Of a stretch of 64,000 nt of DNA, positions 13,118-23,999 are shown piece by piece (the first letter of the stretch is position 1; every line of letters starts with the position of its first letter). The stretch is from Selaginella moellendorffii (taxonomy: Eukaryota; Streptophyta; Lycopodiopsida; Selaginellales; Selaginellaceae). The notes beneath the pieces were generated by a model that worked only from the letters and a program-made list of their open reading frames with translations, was not told the origin of the DNA and did no database searches. The translations under genes and the position numbers were made by a program. The DNA lies in assembly GCF_000143415.4 (NCBI RefSeq), contig NW_003314261.1, positions 3,712,880 through 3,776,879 of the forward strand. Reading direction: 5' to 3'.

Positions 13118-15203
13118 ATGGAGCTATGTAGGCTATTTGCTCTTGTCCTGCTTGTTGTCAGACTTGTTTTTCATGGAGATGCTGAAGATTCAGAGTTGGA
13201 AGCACTCTTGAGCTTTAAAAATTCTGTGGATGATCCTCTGGTGGCACTGAATAACTGGAAGGCAGGCACAGACGTTTGCCAATGGATTGGTGTAAGTTGT
13301 TCCTCGGTAGGCCGCATCACTGGCATACAGCTTGATTCTCTGTCACTTTCGGGCCTTCTTCCATTTTCTACCATCCAAGCCCTGCCTCAACTACGCACCT
13401 TGAGTGCTTCTGGGAACAACTTCACTGGGATCAAAATATCACCGCAGAAATGCTCTTTGGAGGTCCTCAATTTGTCAAGCAACGATTTCACTAGTGATTT
13501 TCTAGATATTCTTTTGGTTACTTGCAAAGACATCAGGTACTTGAACCTCTCACACAACAAGCTAAGAAAAATTTCGCTGAAGGGAACAATCGGGCATGTT
13601 ATGGTTTCGGTTGATTTATCTCACAACAGAATCAGTGGCTCGATACCTGCTTCCATTTTCACATTGTGTAAGAGTCTATCAGACAATCACGTATTTGGAC
13701 CATTCCTCTCGGTATTTGCCAATCGAAGTTTNNNNNNNNNNNNNNNNNNNNNNNNNNNNNNNNNNNNNNNNNNNNNNNNNNNNNNNNNNNNNNNNNNNNN
13801 NNNNNNNNNNNNNNNNNNNNNNNNNNNNNNNTCTCCAGGCCGACCACAACAACTTTATAGGTGAACTCCCTACAGTTCCTCCAAGTCTTAATGTTCTAGA
13901 CCTGAGCTGCAACTTGTTCAGCACTGGCAACCCAAACATCTGCCCTGCAAGGTCCTCACTTAAGTCTTTGCTGCTGGTATATAACAGGTTGCATGGTCGG
14001 GTTCTGAACTCAGCCATGAACTGTGGTAACCTGGAAATGCTTGATATCAGCATCAATTCTCTAGCAGGGCCCATTCCAGTGGATATGTGCAGCAGACTTC
14101 CGAAGCTTCAACATCTTCTTCTTTGGGGGAACAATCTTGAAGGCAGCATACCCGCTACAATCAGCAACTGCAGTGAGCTGGTGACACTAAATCTCAGTTT
14201 TAACAATCTCACAGGTGTCATTCCTCAGCAGATATCTGGGCTGAAGAAACTCTGGTTGCTGCTTCTGAGCAACAACATGATATCTGGAGCAATCCCCGCA
14301 TCTATTGGAAGTATGTTGAGCCTTCGATCTCTCGTACTGGGTCACAACATGCTTCAGGGTGGTCTACCAAGTGAGCTTAGAAACAACAAGGGTCTATTCA
14401 TGTTTTTAGTGAACGACAATCAGTTGACAGGACAAATTCCAGGCTGGATCGGCCGCTCATCAGAAGTGGATAGAGAAAAAATAACCGAAGTAACCTTCCC
14501 GTTTCTGATGGTGTTTGCAATCAACATAGAGGCATCCATCTGCAAAGCTTATGAGGAGGTTTTCATACTGCAAGGGATCCGCTTGGATGACTTTGAGCAA
14601 CTTCCGTTTGCAACCAGATGCAGAAGATGGTTCTTTCTGGCACCTCCTGGTTTCAACTTAACAATATATACTCTGGTAAACAGTCCTTTGGCTATTGATC
14701 TCTCGCACAACAGCTTCACTGGAACAATCCCAGAGGAATTCGGTGGCATGCGAGACTTAAATGTGCTAAATCTCGCACACAACTTACTTACGGGGGCCAT
14801 TCCTTCCACAATTGGAAACCTCAAGAACCTGGAGTGGCTAGATTTATCACAGAACTGGCTTGAATCAAACATCCCGGACTCGCTTGGCAACCTCACCTTC
14901 CTGAATTACTTAAACATCTCGAACAACAAGCTTTTCGGAAGGGTTCCACAGAGTGCTCAACTTGCATTATTCCCGGTGAGCAGCTATGAAGGAAACCCAG
15001 GCCTTTGTGGCTTCCCCCTTGCAGAGTGTGCTAGTTTGCATGATCCTTTTCATGATGATCACAAAGATGAAAACGATGATGACGGTCATGGCGATCAAAC
15101 GATTCTGGCTGCCATTGTTGGTGGTGGTGTTTCATGCATCCTGTGGACCTTCGCAGTTTTCTTCAGTAAGAGATGGGAGGCACTGCTTAAACGTTTAATA
15201 TAA
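13118..15203 (+). CDS. LRR receptor-like protein (RLP) without kinase domain (copy 2, interrupted by gap)
   Basis: Signal peptide (ELCRLFALVLLVVRLVF), LRR N-terminal cap with WIGVSCSSVGRITGIQ, then a long series of extracellular plant-type LRRs (LxxLxxLxxLxLxxNxLxGxIP), an LRR C-terminal cap (GNPGLCGFPLAECA), an acidic spacer, one transmembrane helix (ILAAIVGGGVSCILWTFAVFF) and a short basic tail with no kinase. This is the layout of receptor-like proteins of defence or development, which act at the plasma membrane with co-receptor kinases. One hundred Ns at 13732-13831 interrupt the LRRs. The frames on each side differ, which is expected if the true gap length is unknown. An island of loops between LRRs (around 14460-14690) is typical of RLPs. 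Confidence 0.85.
13732..13831. other. Assembly gap of exactly 100 N
   Basis: One hundred Ns. This round number is the usual placeholder for a gap of unknown size. It falls in the LRR region of the receptor-like protein and explains the apparent frame change there. Confidence 0.98.
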
Positions 15204-16043
15204 TGTATTATAATCTGATTGTTGTTTAAGACGAGTTTAGCTGGCAAGAAATTAATCCTAGGAGAGGATTTGTCCAGTTGAATTCCAAATAAAACTGAAG
15301 TAAAAAGTTGTGGAGAATTTGTCATGCTTGTTCATGTAAGCATTGATTAGAGTGAAACGGCATTGCTACTATGTGACGCTCAGCAAAATCCGACGTGAAT
15401 CTTTGCTCGCTTAGCTCCCCAAAATGTGAAAACAAATTAATTAATTCATTGCTAACAAGTTTTCTTCCATCCATGGAAGCATTTCAATGGAGAAAGGTCA
15501 AGAGTATGACGAATAGATTGGAGAAGATCAACATCATATGGTAAAGCTAGTGAACGTTTTGACAAGGATAGGCAGATTTGTGGAAACCTTCTACCCCTAA
15601 CACCAATGTCGAGGATTCTCAACTCCTGCCAGAACTCCAGTTCCCGAGAGCAATCTTCTATAAAGCAGTAAGTTTTTCTCTGATTATTAATCATTTGATC
15701 TTCTAATTCTTTCTTATTATTGTTAATTATTTTTCCGGCTAAGCAGCATCCAGCGTCCCGAGCTTGGTCCTTCGAAAGAAGTGGAACTCGACAGAGCTAC
15801 TCATGCATTCATTGTAAAACATCAATGTACTTGTCCTCGTTCTTCTGGATCATACTTTAATTTCTCTTTTTGCTCGGGTGACTCCATTGCACACAATCTG
15901 ACACACGCATTGGCATCATCATCCACAGTGACTGGAGATCCTCCGCTAGCTAGAATCCAAGAGCTGATGACCGGCTTCCATCCTTAGTTCCATTGAAAAT
16001 TGAAATCCTTCGTCCACCACCATCCAAGCCAATCCAGATCCCA
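15204..16043. other. Intergenic stretch between LRR gene and BAHD gene
   Basis: No coding region recognised. The part before 15780 is AT-rich and probably holds the LRR 3' UTR. The rest is likely the promoter of the BAHD gene. Confidence 0.5.
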
Positions 16044-17317
16044 ATGGAAGTAGCTTCCAATGTCCGAGAGCTCATCAAGCCTGCGAACTCCTCTCCACCA
16101 CCACGACCGTCCATACTTCTCAGCTGCCTCGACCAGATTGCTCCTCGGGTCTACATGCCTTTCCTCTACTTCTTCGCACGATTCATCCCTTCCAACCAGC
16201 TCAAGCTATCCCTCTCCAAGACGCTCTCCCTCTTCTACCCGCTAGCCGGCCGCTACAAGCTTCTTCCCAATCAGGCCCTCGAGATCCAGTGTTGCGACTC
16301 CGGCATCGAGTTCTTCGAAGCGCTCGCCAGCAAATCTCTAGAAGAAGAACTTGGCAGCTTCCACGAGTTTAATCCCAGCCTCGACAGCCTAGCGTCGCGC
16401 GAGGCCTTCCCAACGCAAGAAACCACGGAACTTCCTCTTGTCTCGATCAAGCTCACTCGGTTCCTGTGCGGCGGCGCTTGCCTCCAGGTAGCGACTCACC
16501 ACAGCGCAGCCGATGGAGTTGCCACAGCCGATTTCGTGAAAGCCTGGGCGCTGATTTCCTCCGGCCAGGAGCATCGCGTCAATCCGCCACACTTGGGAAC
16601 GATCCCTGCTCCTGCAACCTGACGCAATTTCCACCGGAATCCACTCCAGCGGAGTACCAGATTGAGCCTCCGCCCTTCCCCGACACCAGCAATGTGGAGC
16701 GCTCAATCCTCTCCTTCACGAGCAGCGGCATTCGGTCGCTGCTAAAGAGCGACACCACCGCGACTCGATTCGAAATACTGGCGGCTCACCTCTGGATCGC
16801 GATCACCCGCGCCAGAACCGAGCTCTCGCTTCTTCAACCGCATGAGGAAACGAGGCTAGGCTTCGCGGTGAATGGGAGAAAACGTTTCAATCCTCCAATT
16901 CCCGATGGATTTCTGGGCAATGCGGTCTTTCTTGCAATCGCATCCTCCAGCATCGAGCAGCTTCTGGCAGGATCGATCGACGGCGTTGTGAATCTCATCC
17001 AAGAAGCCAAGCGCAGGATCACGCACCAACACATGCTATCCACAGCCGCCTGGATTGCATCGAGGAAGTGCCCGCTAGAGATTTCGCTCTCCTTCAACCA
17101 CTCGGATCTCGTGATCTCGAGCTGGCAGCGATTGGAGATCGCTGGCGCGGATTTCGGAAGCGGCAAGCCGGTATTCGCTGGAACCATGGGAATTGTGTGG
17201 GCTGGAGTGGCCATCATCTTTCCCGAGATCGAGGGAAACGATCGACTTGTCGTCAACACGATGCTTGAGCGCGATCAAATGGATGTCGTTCGCAGAGATC
17301 CTGGGCTCATAGTTTAG
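16044..17317 (+). pseudogene. BAHD acyltransferase, frameshifted
   Basis: The gene starts in the usual BAHD style (VRELIKPANSSPPPRPSILLSCLDQIAP) and has the catalytic HxxxD motif as HHSAADG. It ends with a variant of the structural DFGWG motif, here DFGSGKP, plus a typical C-terminus. The frame breaks between about 16590 and 16630: the first part stops at 16620, and the second continues in another frame through to 17317. Between them a third frame reads like the family's DRSLL motif (WERSLLLQPD), so two small indels are likely. The family moves acyl groups from CoA to alcohols or amines in secondary metabolism; the substrate is not predictable. It could be a young pseudogene, or an active gene with sequence errors. 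Confidence 0.75.
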
Positions 17318-17650
17318 GGCAACTAAAGCATATTCGCCTTCATTGACACAGAGTCAATTCTGACGTTGGCAACCAGCCATTCTCGATTCAACGTTGATCT
17401 TTGTTTATATATCAATAAACGTTTTACAATTCTTTCTTTACATTTCAACTCCCTCGTTTGCCTTTTCGTCCCAACTTGTTTTCGTTCCGCAGTTGTTTTC
17501 AGCAGCCACCAAAAATGTTTTCCAGCCATAGACATAAGAGATGTTGATGTCTAGAGAATACAAAAAAGAAAAACGCAAGCAAATGAAGTTAGTAATGGTG
17601 AAAAGGAAATACGAACTAGCAAGTAAAGCTTTACTGCTGGTATTTGTGTT
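17318..17650. repeat. 3' flank of kinase gene, block A copy
   Basis: This stretch resembles 23620-23999 and, inverted, 52710-53040. Shared pieces include the CCATTCTCGATT start, TTGTTTATATAT and the GCAGCCACCAAAAA region. It therefore marks the left end of the duplicated block and is probably the kinase 3' UTR. Confidence 0.6.
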
Positions 17651-18190
17651 TAAGCCGCTTGAACTTTCTTCATGACCAAGTCGTTCTCAAGGCCGGGAAC
17701 ACTCCTTTTCACACCACTCCTTCACAGCTTGTCAATCTTACTGCTGCAATTTTTGACAAATCCATGGGTGTTGCAGAACCTGACTGGTCCTTGCTTGTTT
17801 GCAGCGGAGGATCTCATTTCTAAGATGTTGGCCGTGGATCCGAAACAGAGGTCACCCCCTGTGACACAAGATCAAATGCTTCCATCGGCTGGTATCCTCC
17901 CTCTCCCTTAGCATCTTGTATAAAATTGCTCCTAGCCCCCAGACGTCGATGGCTGCCATGTAGAGCTCCAATCCCTGTTCTCCACCACCTCAGCTGCCAT
18001 GTACTTCACTGTGCAATAGTTCTGTGATATCTCCTCGGGGTTATCTGTAGCAATGCCAAAGTTGCTGATCACCACTTTGTCATGCACGTTTAGCTTGAAA
18101 AGAATGCTTGCGATCTTGGTGAACCACGCCCCTCAAATCCATCTCTTTTGAGGGTCTTTACCAGCTGCTTGATGATTCTGGCTGCTTTCT
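17651..18190 (-). pseudogene. Decayed protein kinase copy (block A)
   Basis: On the minus strand this matches the 3' half of the kinase at 24000-24935, ending with the same stop region. It is truncated before the N-lobe and carries several indels. About 65 bp coding for AEDLxxKMLAVDPKQR is present in the opposite orientation (about 17785-17851), a local inversion. It cannot encode a working kinase. Confidence 0.8.
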
Positions 18191-18263
18191 CTTCAACCAT
18201 CTTCTCGCAAATATGCAATATTTAAAAGACCACGAAATAATTTACCAAGTTTGGAATAAAGCC

Positions 18264-20634
18264 TTAAGAAAGGAAGGCAATATTTCCACCAACGAACGTA
18301 GCAACCACTCGAGGAAAAATGCCCGTGCCCTGTGCAAAAGGAGACTCGGACAACACCACAAAGTCGGCAAACTTTCCTGGAGTCAGTGACCCAACCAGAT
18401 CCTCCAATGCAGCTGCATACGCAGCCAAGGATGTGTACCTGTGAATCCAGAAACAAGGACTGCATTTCAGTTTCTCATCTGTTTTCTCTTACCCCGCCAC
18501 TGCGTCCCATGCAGAAATCCTTTCCTCGGGAATCCAGGGATGACTCCAGCCTGAAGGTGTTCTCTCCACGGCTGCGCGGATCCCTCCAAGTGGATTCACT
18601 GCTACAACCTTGAGGGAAATCATTCACGTAACGCCGAAGAAAAAGTATTTGACAGACTTACAGGCCAGTCGGATCCTAGAGCAACCACGCTACCGTTTCC
18701 GAGGAGGGAGCGGAGGTTATAAGATCCACGTGAGCGCTTCTCACCAAGTTTCTTCACGGCGTAGTAAGCATCATCTAGAAGTTGCTCTGGCTGTGCAAAA
18801 ATCCAGGGTAATGGAGGCAGCATGCATTCATCTGCTTACTTGCATCGACGCAGATATTGAGAACGTCCCAAATTTAAGGTGCGCTCCAGGTGAAAGGTGC
18901 TGTGCATGCTCTACCTGCAATCCCACGAGTTCAGTGATACAAACGTAGATTTGTTCATCGTTACTCTCAATCGATGTCCTTGACGAGGATGTTTAGAAAT
19001 AGCGTCAGCGTAAATTCCAAGCACATCATCGTTTGCTGCATCGCCAATCGCATGTACTGCTACCTGAAGTTCATGATTAGCATTGGATCAAGGATCATGG
19101 AAGTACCTGTAATTTCGACTCAAAAGCAGCACTCACGGACTCGGAAAGCCAACTCAGATCGGCCACACGGAGGCCAAAATTGTTCGGATCGTCTTCGTAG
19201 TGCTGCGCCAGAAACTTTAATACCTCAGAAAAGCTACTTAATATTTACGTGACACCTGGTGAAAGAGAGCTGTTCCCGAGCCCAGCGATCCATCGGCAAA
19301 AGCTTTGACCCCACCAATGTGAACCCAGTCGCTTATATGCCGTCCTCTCTCTTTTATCAGAGCCTGAAGAACAAATTCAAGTATCGTATTGTAAAATGAC
19401 AATCAGAACTTACAGCGACTCGTGGCCAAGTCTCGAGTGGGAAGAAAAGTGCAGACCTCACAGTCATATTCCCGAGTGAGTCCATCCACGTGTATACCTC
19501 TAGAGGAAGAATTTAGACGAGGAACATGATGTTTAAAATGGAATTACCTTCAAAATCGTTCCATGATTCTTTGATTGATCCACCAGGAAAGTATGATCCG
19601 AAATCAACTACTGAGGTGACGCCTTTAGAGACAGCATAATGGCTTGCTCTTGCCAGAGCGTCTCTACGTTGCTCCAATGACGGTTTAGGAACACAAGAAG
19701 TTAACAATATCATAGCAGCATCAACGAGTAAACCAGTTGGAACTACAAAGAAGGATGTTAGAACCAACTTCTCTATAATTCAGATAGGAGAATAAAAACT
19801 GACCACCATCTGCATCTCTTACAATGCTCCCACCAGTTGGATCTTCTTTAACGCTCTTCAAATCACAAATATCCATGGCAACTTTATTTGCAAGGCCCAT
19901 GTGACCGTCCATCCTGCTGAGCCACACCTGTGTGATACTATGAACGTCAGGTTTTTAGAACCTCAAAACTACAACAAAAACTCACCGGATTTTTTTCTGT
20001 GACACTATCAATCCAGGATGAATCTGGCCACTCACCTCCCCAGTGTTCGTTGCTCCATCCAAATCCTTGAAGCCACTCATTTGGCTCGAGCCCTTCAAAA
20101 GAAGCGATGAATATTATACACTCATGAAGAAAACAAATTCAAGAGCACCATGAGCAGCATGTTGAACTTTCTGTGTGAACTCTAGACGTGTGTGTACATC
20201 ATGAAGATCCAATCTTACTAGCTGCAGGTAAGACGTTAATTTCCCTTGTTGTTTAAACTTAACATACCTGCAGGCCTCCAGGAATAAAGTGAACATGAGA
20301 ATCAATGAAACCAGGCACCACAAACTGCCCCTCGAGATCACGGAATTCGGTATCAGAACCGGCAACCTCCTACAAGCATGAAATTTTGTGAAAAATATCT
20401 GTAACGAAGAAAACAAACGCTTACCTTGACAAATGAGAGAGAACCCACGCGAAGGATTCTTCCCCGTCTCACAGCCATCGACTCTGCCCATGGAACATCC
20501 TGGTCTGCAGTCCAGATACTGCAGTTCGTGATGACAAAATCAGCCGGTGCTCCTGGATTTCGTTTCCAAGATAGAAGAACTGCTACGGCTAAGGACAGCA
20601 GCACTATCCCAAGTGAAGTTGCTAACGAACCCAT
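18264..20634 (-). CDS. LAF3-like amidohydrolase (amidohydrolase_3/YtcJ family)
   Basis: A multi-exon minus-strand gene. It begins with a hydrophobic N-terminal anchor (LATSLGIVLLSLAVAVLLSW) and the family's opening ADFVITNCSIWTAD. Metal-site motifs are visible in order: GFIDSHVHF (HxH), AVHAIGDAAND (His-x-Ile-Gly-Asp), the RIEHAQ-type His region, and LGSDWP with the last metal Asp. The C-terminus has GKFADFVVLS and ends in GGNIAFLS before the stop at 18264-18266. The Arabidopsis relative LAF3 is a membrane-associated protein needed for full phytochrome A signalling; the true substrate is unknown. This is the only complete copy in the window, with 3'-end fragments at 25040-25740 and 51339-51645. 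Exon limits were not all fixed, but frames join well across short introns. Confidence 0.85.
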
Positions 20635-20783
20635 CACGACTGTCTAGGGCCAGTTAGCTTTAACATTTAAATACACACTAGCTGCTTTTATCTGCATGCA
20701 AAGGAGACCCGATTCGATAAAATGTACTCGAAAGGATACCTGAGAAGCGCCTTGTTTAAAAATTGATTTACAAAAGCCCATTG

Positions 20784-22724
20784 TCAGTGAAGCTTACATC
20801 CCAGAAATTTCTCCATGACACTGTCCAAAGCCTGAGACAAAAGCACCGTTTAACAGCAGCGAAATAGCTTCAGAATCTTTACCTTTGATGCGAACGCTTC
20901 CTTCCTATCGAGGAGCGCAGCCATTGCGACACTGGAGTCGTCAAAAACACTGTAAAAGCGCTTGTAGAACTCTGCTCTGTTAAAACCAAAGCCATAACCA
21001 CGTAAAATCAACAGCATCCTAAAACTTGCTTACTGTGATGCTTCAGAAGCAATCGAGTCCATCTCTTCAAACTGTTTTGTCAAAAGTTCTGCAGCGACAG
21101 GACTGAGAGCATGCAATACGAGTGCTTCTAGTGAACGAGGAAATGTAGTCTGCAAATGCACAACTTGGTAGCAACAAACATAGCATACAGTGCCTGCACT
21201 TACCACCATGGTAAGAAAGATTCGACGAAGGCTTCGAGGGCTCGTATTTAGAAACACACTTGCGATAGGATCGTCCTCACAATTGCCATTGTTCACTGCG
21301 ACCGCTACGCAGGATAGTATGACGTGAAGTTGTTTTGTTTCTAGTGGACTCAAGCTGTTCACGGTAAGATCTTCTGCTCCTTGCACGTCATCAAGATCAA
21401 TTTCTACATCCACGTGAGGATTCCATCCGAGCATCGATCTCTGTAGAACAATATAAGTAAATTGCATTGGCAATTGTTGCTTGTTGACCTTTTCGGCGTC
21501 CAAAAGACTGGAAAACAAAAGAAGCTGTTAAAAAGCCAAGAGCAACATTTGCTAACCTCACTAAAATCCTCCGCAAATAATATGCATCCATGGGCGTGTC
21601 GAATGCGCAAGATTGTTTAGACGCCCACCAAAAGTTTACGGCAATGGTTAGAGCAGCACTGTCCACTTGGTGGAACCAGCCCTCTGGTATAAAAACTGCA
21701 CTGCCAGCATCGACTACCAGAACCCGACTGTGTTTTGATGCATCTCTAAAGCGTGGATATTTTTGGTAGTCTGGTTCTACAAAATTCACCTCGCTGCATA
21801 GAAACAGGAATAAAAGAACTGTATCTTTTTCTATAAAAACAAATACCTATGGTTCGAAGCTTCTCCATACAGTGGCTTTGGGTACAGATATGGCGCCGCA
21901 TCAGGAGGCCACAGAGTAACTGCAACAAATACAACACTGAAAAATGCCACGCATGAAAAAGCTCTACCTTTCTTCTGACCCGTCACGACTCCAAGAACAT
22001 TGTGGTATGGATCATAATGTATGCTTGATCGAGAAGACGTCGAACTCATCCAAAGGTTGATGTTTGAGACCGCATCCTCGTCCAGGAACTCTGGCTGAGC
22101 ATAAGTGTCACAAAAAAAGAAAAAAGTAGACGAAGAATATATGATACCAGGGATATCTCGGATTCCAGAGAAGCGAGCGGAGGTTTCTCGGTTGAGTCTT
22201 TCACGCATATAGGAACCTGCAGTGATATTCTTAATATCGGCAACACGGACAACAAGAGTAAATCTTAACCTGTGCCAGATAAAAGTGATCGTTGTGCTCT
22301 CCAGGTGACAAAACCATGTCTAGATATTCTCTGAAAGGCAACGCCACCTAGAAAAGAACAAGTTTAAGAACAAAAGAAAGGAGTCAAAGAAATAATACAA
22401 ACTCTTTCATGGCTTCTAATATCACCGAAGAACGTAGACCCATCGGTGCTCACCATTGCTTGCACTAGAGGTTCTCCTGCGATTTCCTTGAGAAGCGGTC
22501 TAATCCCTGCTCTAGAACACGAAAATCCTCACCTTAAGATGCTCGACACCGCCAGTGGCTGGATTCCACCGCTCAAATGCGGGCCATTGCCGCAGAATCC
22601 CTGGAAAAACCTGCCAGAAGCTCTAACAATCGAAACAAATCGACGCGCCTCTTACCACGGGAATGTTTCGAGCTTCCATCTCCCGGAATTCGTCCCTCGA
22701 CGGTGGGCGCCAATTTTCCGCCAT
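20784..22724 (-). CDS. JmjC/cupin_8 Fe(II) and 2-oxoglutarate oxygenase
   Basis: A multi-exon minus-strand gene starting MAENWRPPSRDEF at 22724 and ending GCKLH at 20784. Iron ligands are visible: HYD (HxD) in RSSIHYDPYHN and the distal His in FIPEGWFHQVDS, followed by the usual AVNFWW strand. The fold and order match the cupin_8 type JmjC enzymes (JMJD7/TYW5/JMJD5-like, plant JMJ31-like), which hydroxylate proteins or tRNA bases or act on peptides; histone demethylation is possible but not shown. A helical C-terminal extension of roughly 200 residues follows the catalytic domain. The start lies only about 55 bp from the start region of the divergent PPR copy, so the two probably share a promoter. 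Blocks B and C carry dead copies. Confidence 0.85.
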
Positions 22725-22745
22725 AGCCAAACGTTAAAAATGAAG

Positions 22746-22753
22746 AACCCTAG
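22746..22753. promoter_or_regulatory. Telo-box in shared JmjC/PPR promoter
   Basis: AACCCTAG sits between the divergent start regions of the JmjC gene (minus) and the PPR copy (plus), inside a spacer of about 55 bp. A regulatory role is inferred from its position. Confidence 0.35.
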
Positions 22754-22759
22754 CTAGGA

Positions 22760-23600
22760 AAGTGGATTTTGGGCTAGTGTGTGCGGCAATGCCACTCCGA
22801 TCGCTATGGCGAATGCGGCAGCGTCGGCGACGCGCGAGATCTTCGACGGCATGGACGATCACAGCAAGAACAGGTTCTCCTGCATCGCGATGCTCATCGT
22901 CTATGCGCACAACGGCAGGCCCTTGGACTCCAAGAATCTCTTCGATCGCATCCCCGGTGGTAGAGATTCCGTGGCGTGGAGTTACCTCATCGGCGCATTT
23001 GTCAAGATCGGGGATCTTGAGCACGCAAGGCACGTCTTCGATCTCCTCCCGCGGTGGACCGTCGTCACATCCACGGCGATTGTCGTGGCGCTGGCGAAGC
23101 GTGGCAAGGCCGAGGACGCCAGAGCGATGTTCTTGGCGATGCCGGAGAGAGATCTCGTCGCCTGGAACGCGATGATCACCGCATATGCCCAGAATGGGAA
23201 TCTCCAGGTGGCGCAGGCGATTGGATAACTTCGTCTCCTTGAACGCGATCATCCAGAGGCCAGGATGAAGCGCTGGCCAAGAAGGTCTTCGATTCGAAGC
23301 CCCAGCGAGAGGTGGTGTCACGGAGCGGGCGTGTGGAAGAAGCGCGAGCTGCCGGCCTTGAACATCGTCTGGTGGAACCTGATGATCCAGGCGTTCGCGG
23401 ACTATCTCCTGGTGGACGAAGCCAAGGAGCGCTTCCATCCAGCGAGCACGACTTCGTGTCATGCACGGCCTACTCGCAGACCAGCCAGATCTTCCTCGCG
23501 AAAGCAGCCGTCGATCGAATTCCCCAGCGCGATGTGGTGTCCTGCCAGTCGTATGCAAAAGCATGGATCAAGCAGACTCTTCAACACTTTGAGAAGTTCC
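22760..23600 (+). pseudogene. Truncated PPR gene copy (block A)
   Basis: It matches the first half of the intact PPR gene at 27532-29835. The ATG is changed (GTGCGGCA in place of ATGCGGCA), about 190 bp of the N-terminal part is missing, a frameshift follows LQVAQAIG at about 23228, and later repeats are fused and cut off at a SYAKAWIKQ junction. PPR block copies C and A share this truncated end, so it arose before they separated. Confidence 0.85.
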
Positions 23601-23999
23601 CCAATGATTTCAAGATATGCTTGGATTGTAAGATTAGCCATTCTCGATTTAACTCCACTTTTGATCCTTGTTTATATATGCATAGACTTTTTTCAATTCT
23701 TTCTTGAGGGGAGAACTTCCCTCGTTTCTTAAAGAAGAGCAGCATAGCTTTGTGTGTAACATCTATCTCGTTTACATCTATCTCGGCATTTGCTTGGACG
23801 TTTTTCATGTTACCTTTTAGCTTGAACCAGTTGAGATTGTTCTCGGCAGCCACCAAAAAGGTATTTCCACACAGAGACACGAGAGATGTCGATGATGTCC
23901 GGAGGATACAAAAACGAACCCAAGCAAATGAAGTTAGTAACTGCGAATAGGAGAAAGAGGAAATGGCAAGTGTGCTTACCGGACTGACTGCTGCCACTT
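23601..23999. repeat. Kinase 3' flank (block B)
   Basis: No independent gene is seen. The stretch matches 17318-17650 and, inverted, 52710-53040, and probably contains the spliced 3' UTR of the kinase. Confidence 0.55.

Noticed and set aside
17672-17911. Plus-strand frame with kinase-like AEDLISKMLAVDPKQR
   Set aside because: Not a gene: it is created by the micro-inversion within the minus-strand kinase pseudogene.
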